A stretch of DNA of 52,352 nt from an uncultured Candidatus Thioglobus sp. (GTDB lineage: Bacteria > Pseudomonadota > Gammaproteobacteria > PS1 > Thioglobaceae): NCBI GenBank assembly GCA_910595805.1, contig CAJVCK010000008.1, positions 1 through 52,352 of the forward strand, in the 5' to 3' direction. How positions within the stretch are numbered: the first letter of the stretch is position 1; each line of letters opens with the position of its first letter. Below, one piece after another: positions 27,605-34,961 of this stretch. The notes beneath the pieces were generated by a model, which had not been told where the DNA came from, ran no database searches, and saw nothing but the letters and a program-made list of their open reading frames with translations. The position numbers and the translations under genes are program-made.

Positions 27605-28057
27605 TTAACGCCAAGTCGGCTTCATGTAAACACCTGGTGTGGCCTCTTCTGCCATGATCTTGCCAGGCTCCATCATGGTACGTATACCTTGATCCATACC
27701 TGGCATCATAAATGAGGATGACCGAGGTGCTTGATATTGTGGTTGTGGCTGCATCATACTACCAAAAGGCATTGATGAACCCATACCGCCGCCAAAAGGT
27801 TGTAGTTGTGGTGCTTGTTGGTAACCCCTGTTGTAACCACGGTAGCCTCTATCATATGGATTGTATCTTGGCTGATATCTTGACTGGTTAGCGCTTTGCC
27901 CACCCCATGGCATAGAGCCACCAAATGGCTGCATTTGCTGAGACATGCTTTGCCCACCAAATGGCATCATGCCAGCTGAATTGCCCCAATTAGCCTGTGA
28001 GGCTGTGCCGATGGCTAGTGTTAAACCGATACATAGTTTTATTACTGTGTTTTGCAT
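27605..28057 (-). CDS. Secreted Met/Gln/Gly-rich repeat protein, sulfur-globule-protein-like
   Basis: A signal peptide (about 1-22, ending ASQA) precedes a low-complexity mature chain with repeated [MQ]PFGG units (MMPFGG, MQPFGG, LQPFGG, MPFGS) and a Tyr/Arg/Gly block (RGYRGYNRGY). Composition and layout recall the small secreted sulfur globule envelope proteins of purple sulfur bacteria, which are Gly/Tyr-rich. This is a compositional likeness, not an alignment. AGGAGA upstream is a good ribosome site. An AGGCTTA/TAAGCCT hairpin without T-run follows the stop at 27571-27600. Confidence 0.7.
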   Translation of the reverse strand: MQNTVIKLCIGLTLAIGTASQANWGNSAGMMPFGGQSMSQQMQPFGGSMPWGGQSANQSRYQPRYNPYDRGYRGYNRGYQQAPQLQPFGGGMGSSMPFGSMMQPQPQYQAPRSSSFMMPGMDQGIRTMMEPGKIMAEEATPGVYMKPTWR

Positions 28058-28226
28058 GGCACATTCTCCTAAGAATTAAATAGTATTGGCTTGAACTATA
28101 CCCTTGGTATTTTCGGTTTTGTGTTTTTTTGCTTTATTTTATTACCAAAGCAGCTATTAATATCTAGCGTAGCAACCAAAATTCAAGATTTTCAAACTTA
28201 CATATAAGCTTGAAAAAGGTGTTTAA

Positions 28227-28472
28227 TTAAGCTCTTTTAATGCCATGGTTGTACATTCTACTCGCACTTTTTAAGTGGCGACTACTTAGCTTTGACCAGG
28301 GCTGGACTTCTGGTTGATAACCTTTGTGCCAGGGCTGAACAACTTGGGTATTAATTTTTGCTTGTGTATGCACTGATTGAGCGTAATCTTTAGCCAGTGA
28401 TTGTGCGGCCAGTGAGGTGCCAGCCGTAGACATAGTGGCTGCAAGCGCCATAGAGATACTTTTAAACTTCAT
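28227..28472 (-). CDS. Small exported protein, function unknown
   Basis: An 81-residue protein with a signal peptide (about 1-22, ending SLAA) and a basic mature part containing VQPWHKGYQPEVQPWSK, a doubled QPW motif, then SSRHLKSASRMYNHGIKRA. I know no family. GGAGGC before the ATG is a strong ribosome site. Its promoter region has GTATAGTT, also present before the gene at 28057, which hints at shared control. Confidence 0.6.
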   Translation of the reverse strand: MKFKSISMALAATMSTAGTSLAAQSLAKDYAQSVHTQAKINTQVVQPWHKGYQPEVQPWSKLSSRHLKSASRMYNHGIKRA

Positions 28473-28550
28473 ACTGCCTCCTATTTTTTTGATTGGTTTA
28501 ATTCAACTATACACCTAATTGGTGAATAAAAATAGAGAAGCGTATTTTGA

Positions 28551-28958
28551 CTAAGTAACTCTTTTTGTGTCAGACTTACTATCCCAATAATTAGCCCTGT
28601 CTTTTAAGATCCAACGTACGCCACCTTTTGGGTCTTCAACATCGCCTTTGTAACGCGGGATTAAATGTACATGCAGGTGCATAACACTTTGACCTGCGGC
28701 TGGGCCATTATTGACACCAATGTTATAAGCATCAGGTGAAAACTCTTCATCAAGGATTTTTTTGGCTGCTTTAATTGCTTTTCCAATGGCCAACAATTCG
28801 TCTTCATTAGCCTCAAAATACGTGGCAAAGTGGCGTTTAGGGACAATTAATGTGTGACCAGGTGAAGCGGGATAAGTATCAATAAACACTTGAGTGTACT
28901 CGCACTCATAGATAACACGCTCATCTCTTAATTTACAAAAAATACAATTATCACTCAC
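28551..28958 (-). CDS. HIT-family nucleotide-binding protein (HinT-like)
   Basis: Histidine-triad hydrolase of nucleoside phosphoramidates and related adenylates. The active-site triad is HLHVHLIPRY, and the N-terminus CIFCKLRDERVIYE has the CxxC typical of the family's zinc-binding members. The start is GTG (read as MSDNCIFC). The 135 residues fit the family. The biological substrate is not known. Confidence 0.9.
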   Translation of the reverse strand: MSDNCIFCKLRDERVIYECEYTQVFIDTYPASPGHTLIVPKRHFATYFEANEDELLAIGKAIKAAKKILDEEFSPDAYNIGVNNGPAAGQSVMHLHVHLIPRYKGDVEDPKGGVRWILKDRANYWDSKSDTKRVT

Positions 28959-29031
28959 TGCTTATTCCCAAAGTTTGACATGGGACAATATTTTACAATA
29001 ACTGCTCTACTCAAGTATTTTACTTGACAAT

Positions 29032-29058
29032 AAAAAAGCCGCTTAAAGCGGCTTTTTT
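29032..29058 (-). terminator. Bidirectional intrinsic terminator
   Basis: A-run, GCCGC stem, short TTAAA loop, GCGGC stem and T-run. It works in either direction; its evident client is the minus-strand gene ending at 29080. Confidence 0.85.
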
Positions 29059-29079
29059 ATTATTCTAAATAGATTTAAA

Positions 29080-29523
29080 TTACTTCCATTCAGTACATGA
29101 TGTTGTTGTTGTTGATTCACCTGCTGGAACAGCTAATTGGTGTACCTTAGTCACACAACTTCTTTCTTTAGGTTGTATCTTAATAATCTTTTCAACAATC
29201 TTATCTTTATAGATAATCTTGTCTTTATAGATAATTTTTTCTTTTACCACTTCTACAGGCTTATCTTGATAGATAACTTTTTCTACAGTTTTAGGCTCGC
29301 CGAAGATTGCTGTCTTAATATCTTCAAGTGAGAAATCAATACTCTGAACTTCAGTAGTGCTTTCTTTAACTGAGTCAGAAGCGCTAGTAATACCTTCTTC
29401 GATAGAGCTACTCATTTCTGTAAAGAAATCGTTAATTGCGCCTAAATTAAATTCTTCTTGTGCCATAGCGTTACTGCTTGTTAGTACGATTGTCATTGAC
29501 ATTGCTGTGATAATTTTTTTCAT
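29080..29523 (-). CDS. Exported charged-repeat protein, function unknown
   Basis: The ATG at 29523 (147 residues) is preferred to an upstream in-frame start at 29595: it has an AGAGGAAA ribosome site and begins a signal peptide (MKKIITAMSMTIVL to AMAQ). The mature protein has an acidic N-terminal half and then near-repeats of a YKDK unit (VIYQDK, IIYKDK, IIYKDK), likely extended or coiled. The C-terminal part has two cysteines (RSCVTK and TTSCTEWK) that could form a disulfide. The repeat is also visible in DNA near 29200-29245 (TCTTTATAGATAATCTT twice). It is flanked by its own promoter and terminator. Confidence 0.7.
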   Translation of the reverse strand: MKKIITAMSMTIVLTSSNAMAQEEFNLGAINDFFTEMSSSIEEGITSASDSVKESTTEVQSIDFSLEDIKTAIFGEPKTVEKVIYQDKPVEVVKEKIIYKDKIIYKDKIVEKIIKIQPKERSCVTKVHQLAVPAGESTTTTSCTEWK

Positions 29524-29553
29524 TTTTATTTCCTCTTGGTTGATGAAGTGTAT

Positions 29554-29582
29554 ATTATAACATTCTAATATAGTTTTTGCAA
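29554..29582 (-). promoter_or_regulatory. Promoter of the gene at 29523
   Basis: On the minus strand, TTGCAA (29582-29577), 17-bp spacer, TATAAT (29559-29554). The sequence AGTGTATATTATAACA (plus strand 29547-29562) around the -10 is identical to that at 34431-34446. Confidence 0.75.
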
Positions 29583-29598
29583 ATATATTTAACAATAC

Positions 29599-31149
29599 CT
29601 AGGTCAAAACAGAAGATAACAGATCTTGCGTGTAATCATTTTTAGGATTGGTTAGGATATCTTTTGTAGTGCCGCTCTCTAGCGCTTTACCTTGTTTCAT
29701 CACAATCACATGATCGGCAAAATAATCAACAATTGAAATATCATGAGTGATAATAATATAGCTCACACCCTTCTCGCGCTGTAGGCGTAATAATAAATTG
29801 AGTATTTGTACTTTAACCGTGGCATCGAGTGCTGAGGTTGGTTCATCACAAATAATGACTTCTGGATTAACACTGATAGCCCGTGCAATCGATAAACGCT
29901 GTAATTGGCCGCCTGAGAGTTCATGAGGGTAACGATGCATGAGTTGTGGATCAAGCTCTACTTCAAGTAATAACTGACTAAGATAAGTCAAATTAGCTTG
30001 ACTTAGATTTAATGCCTGCAAGCCTTCAAGTAAGGTTTGTGAAATACGCATACGCGGATTAAAACTCGAAGTAACATTTTGAAAGACAATCTGCACCTTA
30101 GCGGCGTACGAATTACGATCATAATGATTAATGGCTTTATTACCCATGCTAACACGGCCATCATGCAGATCTAACTGGCGCATAATAGCTTTGGCCAGCG
30201 TGGTTTTACCGGAGCCAGACTCACCTACAATAGCAAGGTTTTGCCCTTGTTTAAGGCTAAAGTTAATCTCATCAACGGCTCTGACATAATCGGTAGTACG
30301 CTGGAATAAGCCAGTTTTAATTGGGAAATAAACTTTAACATTATTCCCATCAATGAGCACATCGCCAAAGGCATGATCTCGATTACCTTTTGGCAAAGAA
30401 ACTAATAGTGCTTTGGAGTAATCCTCTTTAGGGTTTTGGAAAAATTCAGCTTTATCTCGGTTTTCAATGATGTTGCCTTGGTGCATGACTGCCACCCTGT
30501 CCGCCATGAGCTTCACCACCGATAAATCGTGAGTAATCAGCAAAATTGATAATTTCTGATTTTTTCTTAACGCTAGCAACAACTCGAGCACTTGTTTTTG
30601 CGTGGTGACATCAAGCGCGGTAGTGGGTTCATCAGCAATGAGTAGTTTGGCACCGCCAGCGAGTGCACAAGCGATCATCACCCGTTGTTTTTGCCCGCCA
30701 GAGACTTGATGAGGGTAACGATTATACATTTGGATACTCGTATCTAAATCAACCTGCTCAAAAAGGGCTAAAACTCTTGATTTGCGCTGTTTTTTGCTTA
30801 AATTAGTATGCAAGGCTAGCACTTCTTCTACTTGCTCGCCAATAGTCATAATTGGATTCAAACTGTTGGTCGGGTCTTGAAAAATAAAAGCAATTTCTGA
30901 GCCACGAAAATTTTGGATTTTTTCTCCTTGACTCAAATCAGTATCTTTATAGGTGATCTTTCCGCTCTTTTTTAGATTTTTTGCTAGTAAATCAACAATA
31001 CTTAGGGCGGCTAGACTCTTTCCAGAGCCAGATTCACCCACTAGAGCAAAGATTTCACCCTGGTTAATACTAAAGCTAATATTTTTTACGATTTTTTGTG
31101 ACTTAGTGAAGATTGATAGGTTTTCAATAGTAAGTAATGGTTTAGGCAT
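29599..31149 (-). CDS. yejF: Peptide ABC transporter, fused double ATPase (YejF-like)
   Basis: Energises oligopeptide import. Two ATPase domains lie in one chain: the first with GESGSGKSLAALS, VSGGQKQRVMIACAL and LLIADEPTTALD, the second with GESGSGKTTLAKA, LSGGQLQRLSIARAI and VIICDEPTSALD. This DppD-DppF fusion is the YejF form. The ATG at 31149 (516 residues, MPKPLLTIENLS) has an AAAGGAG ribosome site and overlaps the permease gene by 8 bp; a start at 31206 would add an unrelated leader. No substrate-binding protein (YejA) is in the window. Confidence 0.88.
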   Translation of the reverse strand: MPKPLLTIENLSIFTKSQKIVKNISFSINQGEIFALVGESGSGKSLAALSIVDLLAKNLKKSGKITYKDTDLSQGEKIQNFRGSEIAFIFQDPTNSLNPIMTIGEQVEEVLALHTNLSKKQRKSRVLALFEQVDLDTSIQMYNRYPHQVSGGQKQRVMIACALAGGAKLLIADEPTTALDVTTQKQVLELLLALRKNQKLSILLITHDLSVVKLMADRVAVMHQGNIIENRDKAEFFQNPKEDYSKALLVSLPKGNRDHAFGDVLIDGNNVKVYFPIKTGLFQRTTDYVRAVDEINFSLKQGQNLAIVGESGSGKTTLAKAIMRQLDLHDGRVSMGNKAINHYDRNSYAAKVQIVFQNVTSSFNPRMRISQTLLEGLQALNLSQANLTYLSQLLLEVELDPQLMHRYPHELSGGQLQRLSIARAISVNPEVIICDEPTSALDATVKVQILNLLLRLQREKGVSYIIITHDISIVDYFADHVIVMKQGKALESGTTKDILTNPKNDYTQDLLSSVLT

Positions 31150-32452
31150 CTTCGTCTCCTTTTGGATCAAATACCTGACGCACACGATCAGCAAACAAAT
31201 TGGCACTTAATACCAAAATAAACATAAAGATAAAGCTAGAAGCTAGTGGCCACCAAACCACAGGATCGGTAGACAATTCTAGACGTGCAGCATTAATCAT
31301 ATTACCCCAGCTCATGGTAGTGGCATCAACCCCTACACCAATATAGGAAAGTACTGCTTCAATCAGCACCAAGCCAGAGAAATCCAACACGATAGAAATC
31401 AGCACTAAGTGCATAACATTTGGCATTAGATGGTTAAATAAAATTTTAAAATTACTAACACCGAACACTTTAGCAGCTTGGACAAATTCTAGCTCTGAAA
31501 GTTTGAGTGTTTCTGCACGAATCAAACGACATAAGCCCGTCCATGAAGTGAGCGCTAAAATAACACAGAGTAACAGAAGTTTAAGGTCTGAACGTTCTAG
31601 AGCAGACGCATAATCAGCAGCATGTTCATCCATATACACTTGCAAAATTAACACCAAAGCAGCAATCAGTAAGATACCTGGAATGGCGTTAATAGTCGTG
31701 TAGATGTATTGAATCACATCGTCAGTTTTTCCTTTGAAGTAGCCTGCCATCAACCCTAAAATGATAGCTGGTGGCAAGGCCAATAAGGTAGTCAATAAAC
31801 CAAAGATCATGCCGGTACGGATGCTCTTTACCGCTTTGTAAAAGACGTCAATGCCGGCTTTATCGGTACCTAAAATATGATAATTAGGCATCATCACTAC
31901 TACCCATGTACAAAAGAACGTTAAAGCAAAAATAGTAGCTAAAGCCGAACGATTATTTTTGGTGTTAATGGTGGTAAACTTTTCTAAAAATAAAATAAAA
32001 ACCATAAAAATGCCTACTGCATAAAACAGTGCGTTGGCACTAATAGATAAAATATTTTTTTGGTTATCGGTAGCATTGGTAATATCGTCTGATACTAAAT
32101 TTAAATGTACACGTCCACGAAGGCCATTGTCTAAATATTCTTTTGAAAATTGCTCGTAATTTAGCGGTGTGGAGTAGGTTTTTTCTTCGGCCTCTAATGC
32201 AGGTAGTAACACCCTGTCTAGCACACTGTAAGTTGTGGTATTGTTGTCAAACCTAAAGTGAATGGAGTCTGACAGGCCGATTAAAATATAAAAGGCAAAA
32301 ACAAGAAAAGCAGACAGCGCCATAGGCTGGGCAAAGATTTTTTGCCATTTTTGTCGTAATAATTCGTTACCGCGTATTTTCACCACAGAAAATATACTTA
32401 AAGCGAACAACATCCAGAGCAAGAAGTCGGTCCAAAGCCAAACAAATGTCAT
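31142..32452 (-). CDS. yejE: Peptide ABC transporter permease (YejE-like)
   Basis: Inner-membrane permease with the binding-protein-dependent transport signature near LTSWTGLCRLIRAETLKLSELEFVQAAK, of which the EAA-loop part is shown by LELSELEF-like spacing. It is longer than typical YejE (436 against about 340 residues) because of an extra N-terminal part with two helices and a periplasmic segment (about 60-130). The ATG at 32452 overlaps the yejB stop by 4 bp (ATGA), which decides the start over 32479. Confidence 0.85.
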   Translation of the reverse strand: MTFVWLWTDFLLWMLFALSIFSVVKIRGNELLRQKWQKIFAQPMALSAFLVFAFYILIGLSDSIHFRFDNNTTTYSVLDRVLLPALEAEEKTYSTPLNYEQFSKEYLDNGLRGRVHLNLVSDDITNATDNQKNILSISANALFYAVGIFMVFILFLEKFTTINTKNNRSALATIFALTFFCTWVVVMMPNYHILGTDKAGIDVFYKAVKSIRTGMIFGLLTTLLALPPAIILGLMAGYFKGKTDDVIQYIYTTINAIPGILLIAALVLILQVYMDEHAADYASALERSDLKLLLLCVILALTSWTGLCRLIRAETLKLSELEFVQAAKVFGVSNFKILFNHLMPNVMHLVLISIVLDFSGLVLIEAVLSYIGVGVDATTMSWGNMINAARLELSTDPVVWWPLASSFIFMFILVLSANLFADRVRQVFDPKGDEDA

Positions 32453-33426
32453 TTGAACTTCACCCTCGGATCGGCCCAAGTGTAGGATATATCCGTTAAT
32501 AACAAACCAACAATATAAAGAATTGAGCCTAAAAATACCATAGCACGCACAATGGCAAAATCTTGCGAATTAATAGCATCAATGGTGTAACTACCCAAGC
32601 CTGGTATAGAAAAGAAACTTTCCATAATTAAACTACCCATAAATAACGATGGAATCACCACTACAACGCCTGTAAGGATAGGAATCATGGCATTTTTTAG
32701 TACGTGCTTGAATAGCACCTGTTGCTCACTAAGACCTTTGGCACGGGCGGTATTAACATAGGGCTTATTGATTTCCTCAAGAAAGATAGAGCGATACCAA
32801 CGAACGCCAGCACCGAGCCCTGCAACCACACCAATAAGTACCGGCAACATAACAAAACGCCAAGACTCAAAACCCTCTTGATAACCTGAAACAGGGAACC
32901 AATGCCATAGACCAGCCACTACTTTTTGGCCAATAATGATATAGAAAAGCCCTGATATCGACATTAGTGCTACGGTAAAAATCAGGCTCATTCGCTCTAG
33001 CTTAGTACCAAGCAACATTACCATCCACATGGCAAACACAATATTGGTAATTAACGCAATAATAAAAGATGGAATCGCCAAAGCTAGAGATGGCCACATT
33101 CGCTCATTAATGTCTTTGTTAATATTTCTGCCAGAATCTGAATGGCCAAAATCTAACTGAAATAAGGGGATAGATTTTTGAAAAAAAATGGTATCTGTAA
33201 GTATGGCAGAACCAGACTGATCAACATTAACAAACAAAGGCTTGTTGTAGCCTTTTTCTTCTTTCCAGGTGTGGATATCGGCCTGTGTAACATGCTTAGC
33301 ACCCAACTGAATACGAGCCATGTCGTCCGGCGTATTAACCATAAAAAACAGTAAGAACGTAATTAGATTAACGCCTAATAAAATAGGAATACTGTATAAG
33401 GCACGTCTAATTATATAAGTCCACAT
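32449..33426 (-). CDS. yejB: Peptide ABC transporter permease (YejB-like)
   Basis: DppB-type permease of 325 residues. It starts MWTYIIRRALYSIPILLGVNL as such permeases do, with six helices and an EAA loop (YVNTARAKGLSEQQVLFKHV), then FSIPGLGSYTIDAI and a final TDISYTWADPRVKF. It is the first gene of yejB-yejE-yejF, joined to yejE by an ATGA overlap. An intrinsic terminator between it and the upstream secreted-protein gene means it has its own promoter. Confidence 0.9.
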   Translation of the reverse strand: MWTYIIRRALYSIPILLGVNLITFLLFFMVNTPDDMARIQLGAKHVTQADIHTWKEEKGYNKPLFVNVDQSGSAILTDTIFFQKSIPLFQLDFGHSDSGRNINKDINERMWPSLALAIPSFIIALITNIVFAMWMVMLLGTKLERMSLIFTVALMSISGLFYIIIGQKVVAGLWHWFPVSGYQEGFESWRFVMLPVLIGVVAGLGAGVRWYRSIFLEEINKPYVNTARAKGLSEQQVLFKHVLKNAMIPILTGVVVVIPSLFMGSLIMESFFSIPGLGSYTIDAINSQDFAIVRAMVFLGSILYIVGLLLTDISYTWADPRVKFK

Positions 33427-33446
33427 AGTTAAAGTATTTTAGCAAC

Positions 33447-33474
33447 AAAAAAGCCAGCATAAAGCTGGCTTTTT
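33447..33474 (-). terminator. Intrinsic terminator between the 33501 gene and yejB
   Basis: A-run, GCCAGC stem, ATAAA loop, GCTGGC stem and T-run. It ends the minus-strand transcript of the Trp/Asn-rich gene at 33501-33938. Confidence 0.85.
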
Positions 33475-33500
33475 GATATCAAACGATTTGTTTGTTTGAT

Positions 33501-33938
33501 CTATTTTTTTGCACCAGTATCTGCTGCTGCTGGAATTGGCTTATTGTAACCATAGTTGCCCCAAGGTCCATTTTTCCAAGAGTTGTTATTCCACGGGCCG
33601 TTATGATTACCCCATGGCGTATTGCCAAAATTAGCATTATTCCACGGGCCATTATTGCCCCAAGAGCCATTATTACCCCATGGACCATTTCTCCAACCAT
33701 TTCGGTTGTTGTTATTGTTATTATCAAACTCGTCCATAAAGTCGTCCATTTCTTCACTGAACCAATCAGGTGTAAACACTGAGTATGGATTATTTCCGAT
33801 AATGCCGTTATTGTTGTTAGAGCCACCCCATGGGCCGTTATTCCAACCACTGTTACCCCAAGGACCATTGTTACCACCCCAGCCTGCTGTCGCATTTAAT
33901 GCAAGGGTTAATAATGAAACTGTAATGATTTTTCTCAT
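33501..33938 (-). CDS. Secreted Trp/Asn/Gly/Pro-rich protein, family copy 1
   Basis: The ATG at 33938 has an AAGGAG ribosome site and begins a signal peptide (MRKIITVSLLTLALNATA, about 18 residues). The mature chain is built from NGPWGNNG-like units, interrupted by an acidic core FTPDWFSEEMDDFMDEFD and a run of Asn. The same plan (signal, Trp/Asn flank, acidic DEFD core, Asn run, NGPW flank) occurs in the next gene. The composition recalls sulfur globule proteins, which begin with a Trp/Gly-rich mature end; this is likeness only. Terminators lie on both sides, so it is transcribed alone. Confidence 0.75.
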   Translation of the reverse strand: MRKIITVSLLTLALNATAGWGGNNGPWGNSGWNNGPWGGSNNNNGIIGNNPYSVFTPDWFSEEMDDFMDEFDNNNNNNRNGWRNGPWGNNGSWGNNGPWNNANFGNTPWGNHNGPWNNNSWKNGPWGNYGYNKPIPAAADTGAKK

Positions 33939-34002
33939 GTTAATCTCCTTATAAAATTTTAAAAAAGCAAGTTCATTATAAACCAATAATTTTTATTGGG
34001 CG

Positions 34003-34034
34003 AAAAAAAACCAGCAACAAGTGCTGGTTTTTTT
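34003..34034 (-). terminator. Intrinsic terminator after the 34054 gene
   Basis: Stem AAAACCAGCA/TGCTGGTTTT with an ACAAG loop and flanking A/T runs, 20 bp after the stop of the minus-strand gene at 34054-34398. Confidence 0.85.
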
Positions 34035-34053
34035 ATAGCAAAAATAAATTAAA

Positions 34054-34398
34054 TTATTTAACTGCAGCTTTTGGAGCAGCAGGTGCAACTGATGCGTTTG
34101 TGTTCCATGGTGCGTTGTTGTAGTTCCAAGGGCCATTGTTGTATGGGTTGTAACCATAACGGTTGTTGTTATTGTTATTGAACTCATCGTCAAACTCGTC
34201 AACCATGTTGCTCATTTCTTCCATGTACCAACGTGGATCCCAGTAATCGTATGGATTGTATGAGAAAATACCGTTGTCTTGTTGGTAGCCGTTAACGTTG
34301 TTGTTAAAGCCATTGTTCCAAGGCATATCGTTGTTGTTAAAAAATGCGTTAGCACCTAGTGAGAATGCTAATAATACTACTGCGAAAATCTTTTTCAT
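34054..34398 (-). CDS. Secreted Asn/Trp-rich protein, family copy 2
   Basis: A 114-residue protein with a signal peptide (about 1-18, ending GANA), then FNNNDMPWNNGFNNN, a core NPYDYWDPRWYMEEM followed by VDEFDDEF, an Asn run, and NPYNNGPWNYNNAPWNTN. The core matches copy 1 (NPYSVFTPDWFSEEM then DEFD) clearly enough to call them paralogues. The tail is Ala-rich. It has a strong own promoter and terminator. Function unknown; a secreted structural or matrix role is a guess. Confidence 0.75.
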   Translation of the reverse strand: MKKIFAVVLLAFSLGANAFFNNNDMPWNNGFNNNVNGYQQDNGIFSYNPYDYWDPRWYMEEMSNMVDEFDDEFNNNNNNRYGYNPYNNGPWNYNNAPWNTNASVAPAAPKAAVK

Positions 34399-34437
34399 TG
34401 TCTTATCTCCATATTTCTTATTGTTAAAGGAGTGTAT

Positions 34438-34465
34438 ATTATAACATAATAATATTATAAGTCAA
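34438..34465 (-). promoter_or_regulatory. Promoter of the gene at 34398
   Basis: On the minus strand, TTGACT (34465-34460), 16-bp spacer, TATAAT (34443-34438). It includes the 16-bp sequence AGTGTATATTATAACA (34431-34446) shared with the promoter at 29554. Confidence 0.75.
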
Positions 34466-34491
34466 TACTATAGTTTCAAAATGAATGCCAA

Positions 34492-34920
34492 TCAGAAGCC
34501 ACGTGAATAAGGGCTAGATGGTTCGTTAAATTGATAATTACTGGGATAAGGGCTTGGTAAATCATAACTACCCATATTGCCTGGATTAACAAATGATTGT
34601 GCAGCAGGTGTCATAAACATCGGCTGGGGTTGTGCTGTCTTGCTACTTTCTGCTTGATAAGCCTGGTCTGGCGTTGGCATTTGACTCATGTCAAAATGTG
34701 AAGCATTAATGTTGTAAGGTCGGTTGTTGTAAGGATAGCCATAGCCTTGATTGCGCTTATTGCCAAACATATCGTTATCAGTTACTTTCTCCATCCAGTA
34801 CATCGGCGTCCAGATTGGCCAATCATTATTCTTATAATCAGAACCGTAACTATTAAAGTCCAAAAATGCATTCGCATTAAAACTAACGACAAATAAGGTT
34901 GCAATAAATAATTTTTTCAT
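34492..34920 (-). CDS. Secreted low-complexity protein, family copy 3 (divergent)
   Basis: The ATG at 34920 with a GGGAG ribosome site gives 142 residues (MKKLFIATLFVV, signal ending NANA). The first mature segment (DWPIWTPMYWMEKVTDNDMF then GYPYNNRPYN) echoes the core of copies 1 and 2. The rest differs, being rich in Pro, Gln, Ser and Tyr (SSPYSRGF at the end). Third and most diverged member of the tandem set. Its start lies 41 bp from the divergent metH start. Confidence 0.7.
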   Translation of the reverse strand: MKKLFIATLFVVSFNANAFLDFNSYGSDYKNNDWPIWTPMYWMEKVTDNDMFGNKRNQGYGYPYNNRPYNINASHFDMSQMPTPDQAYQAESSKTAQPQPMFMTPAAQSFVNPGNMGSYDLPSPYPSNYQFNEPSSPYSRGF

Positions 34921-34946
34921 CAAAACTCCCTATTAAATAAGACTTA

Positions 34947-34954
34947 ATTATAAT
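34947..34954. promoter_or_regulatory. Overlapping divergent -10 elements between the secreted gene and metH
   Basis: TATAAT occurs on both strands, plus 34949-34954 and minus 34952-34947, within the 41-bp gap. The plus copy ends only 7 bp before the metH ATG. No good -35 is seen on either side. Confidence 0.4.
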
Positions 34955-34961
34955 ATCAAAC

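Noticed and set aside
33492..33954. Several open frames on the opposite strand and in another frame of the Trp/Asn-rich gene
   Set aside because: They are by-products of the repeated codons; only the frame from 33938 has a signal peptide, ribosome site and relatives next door.
26386..34920. Whole low-complexity patch as a horizontally acquired island
   Set aside because: No tRNA, integrase, transposase or flanking repeats, and base composition looks like the surroundings; core genes are interspersed.
34921..34961. Cobalamin riboswitch expected before metH
   Set aside because: The 41-bp gap cannot hold one.
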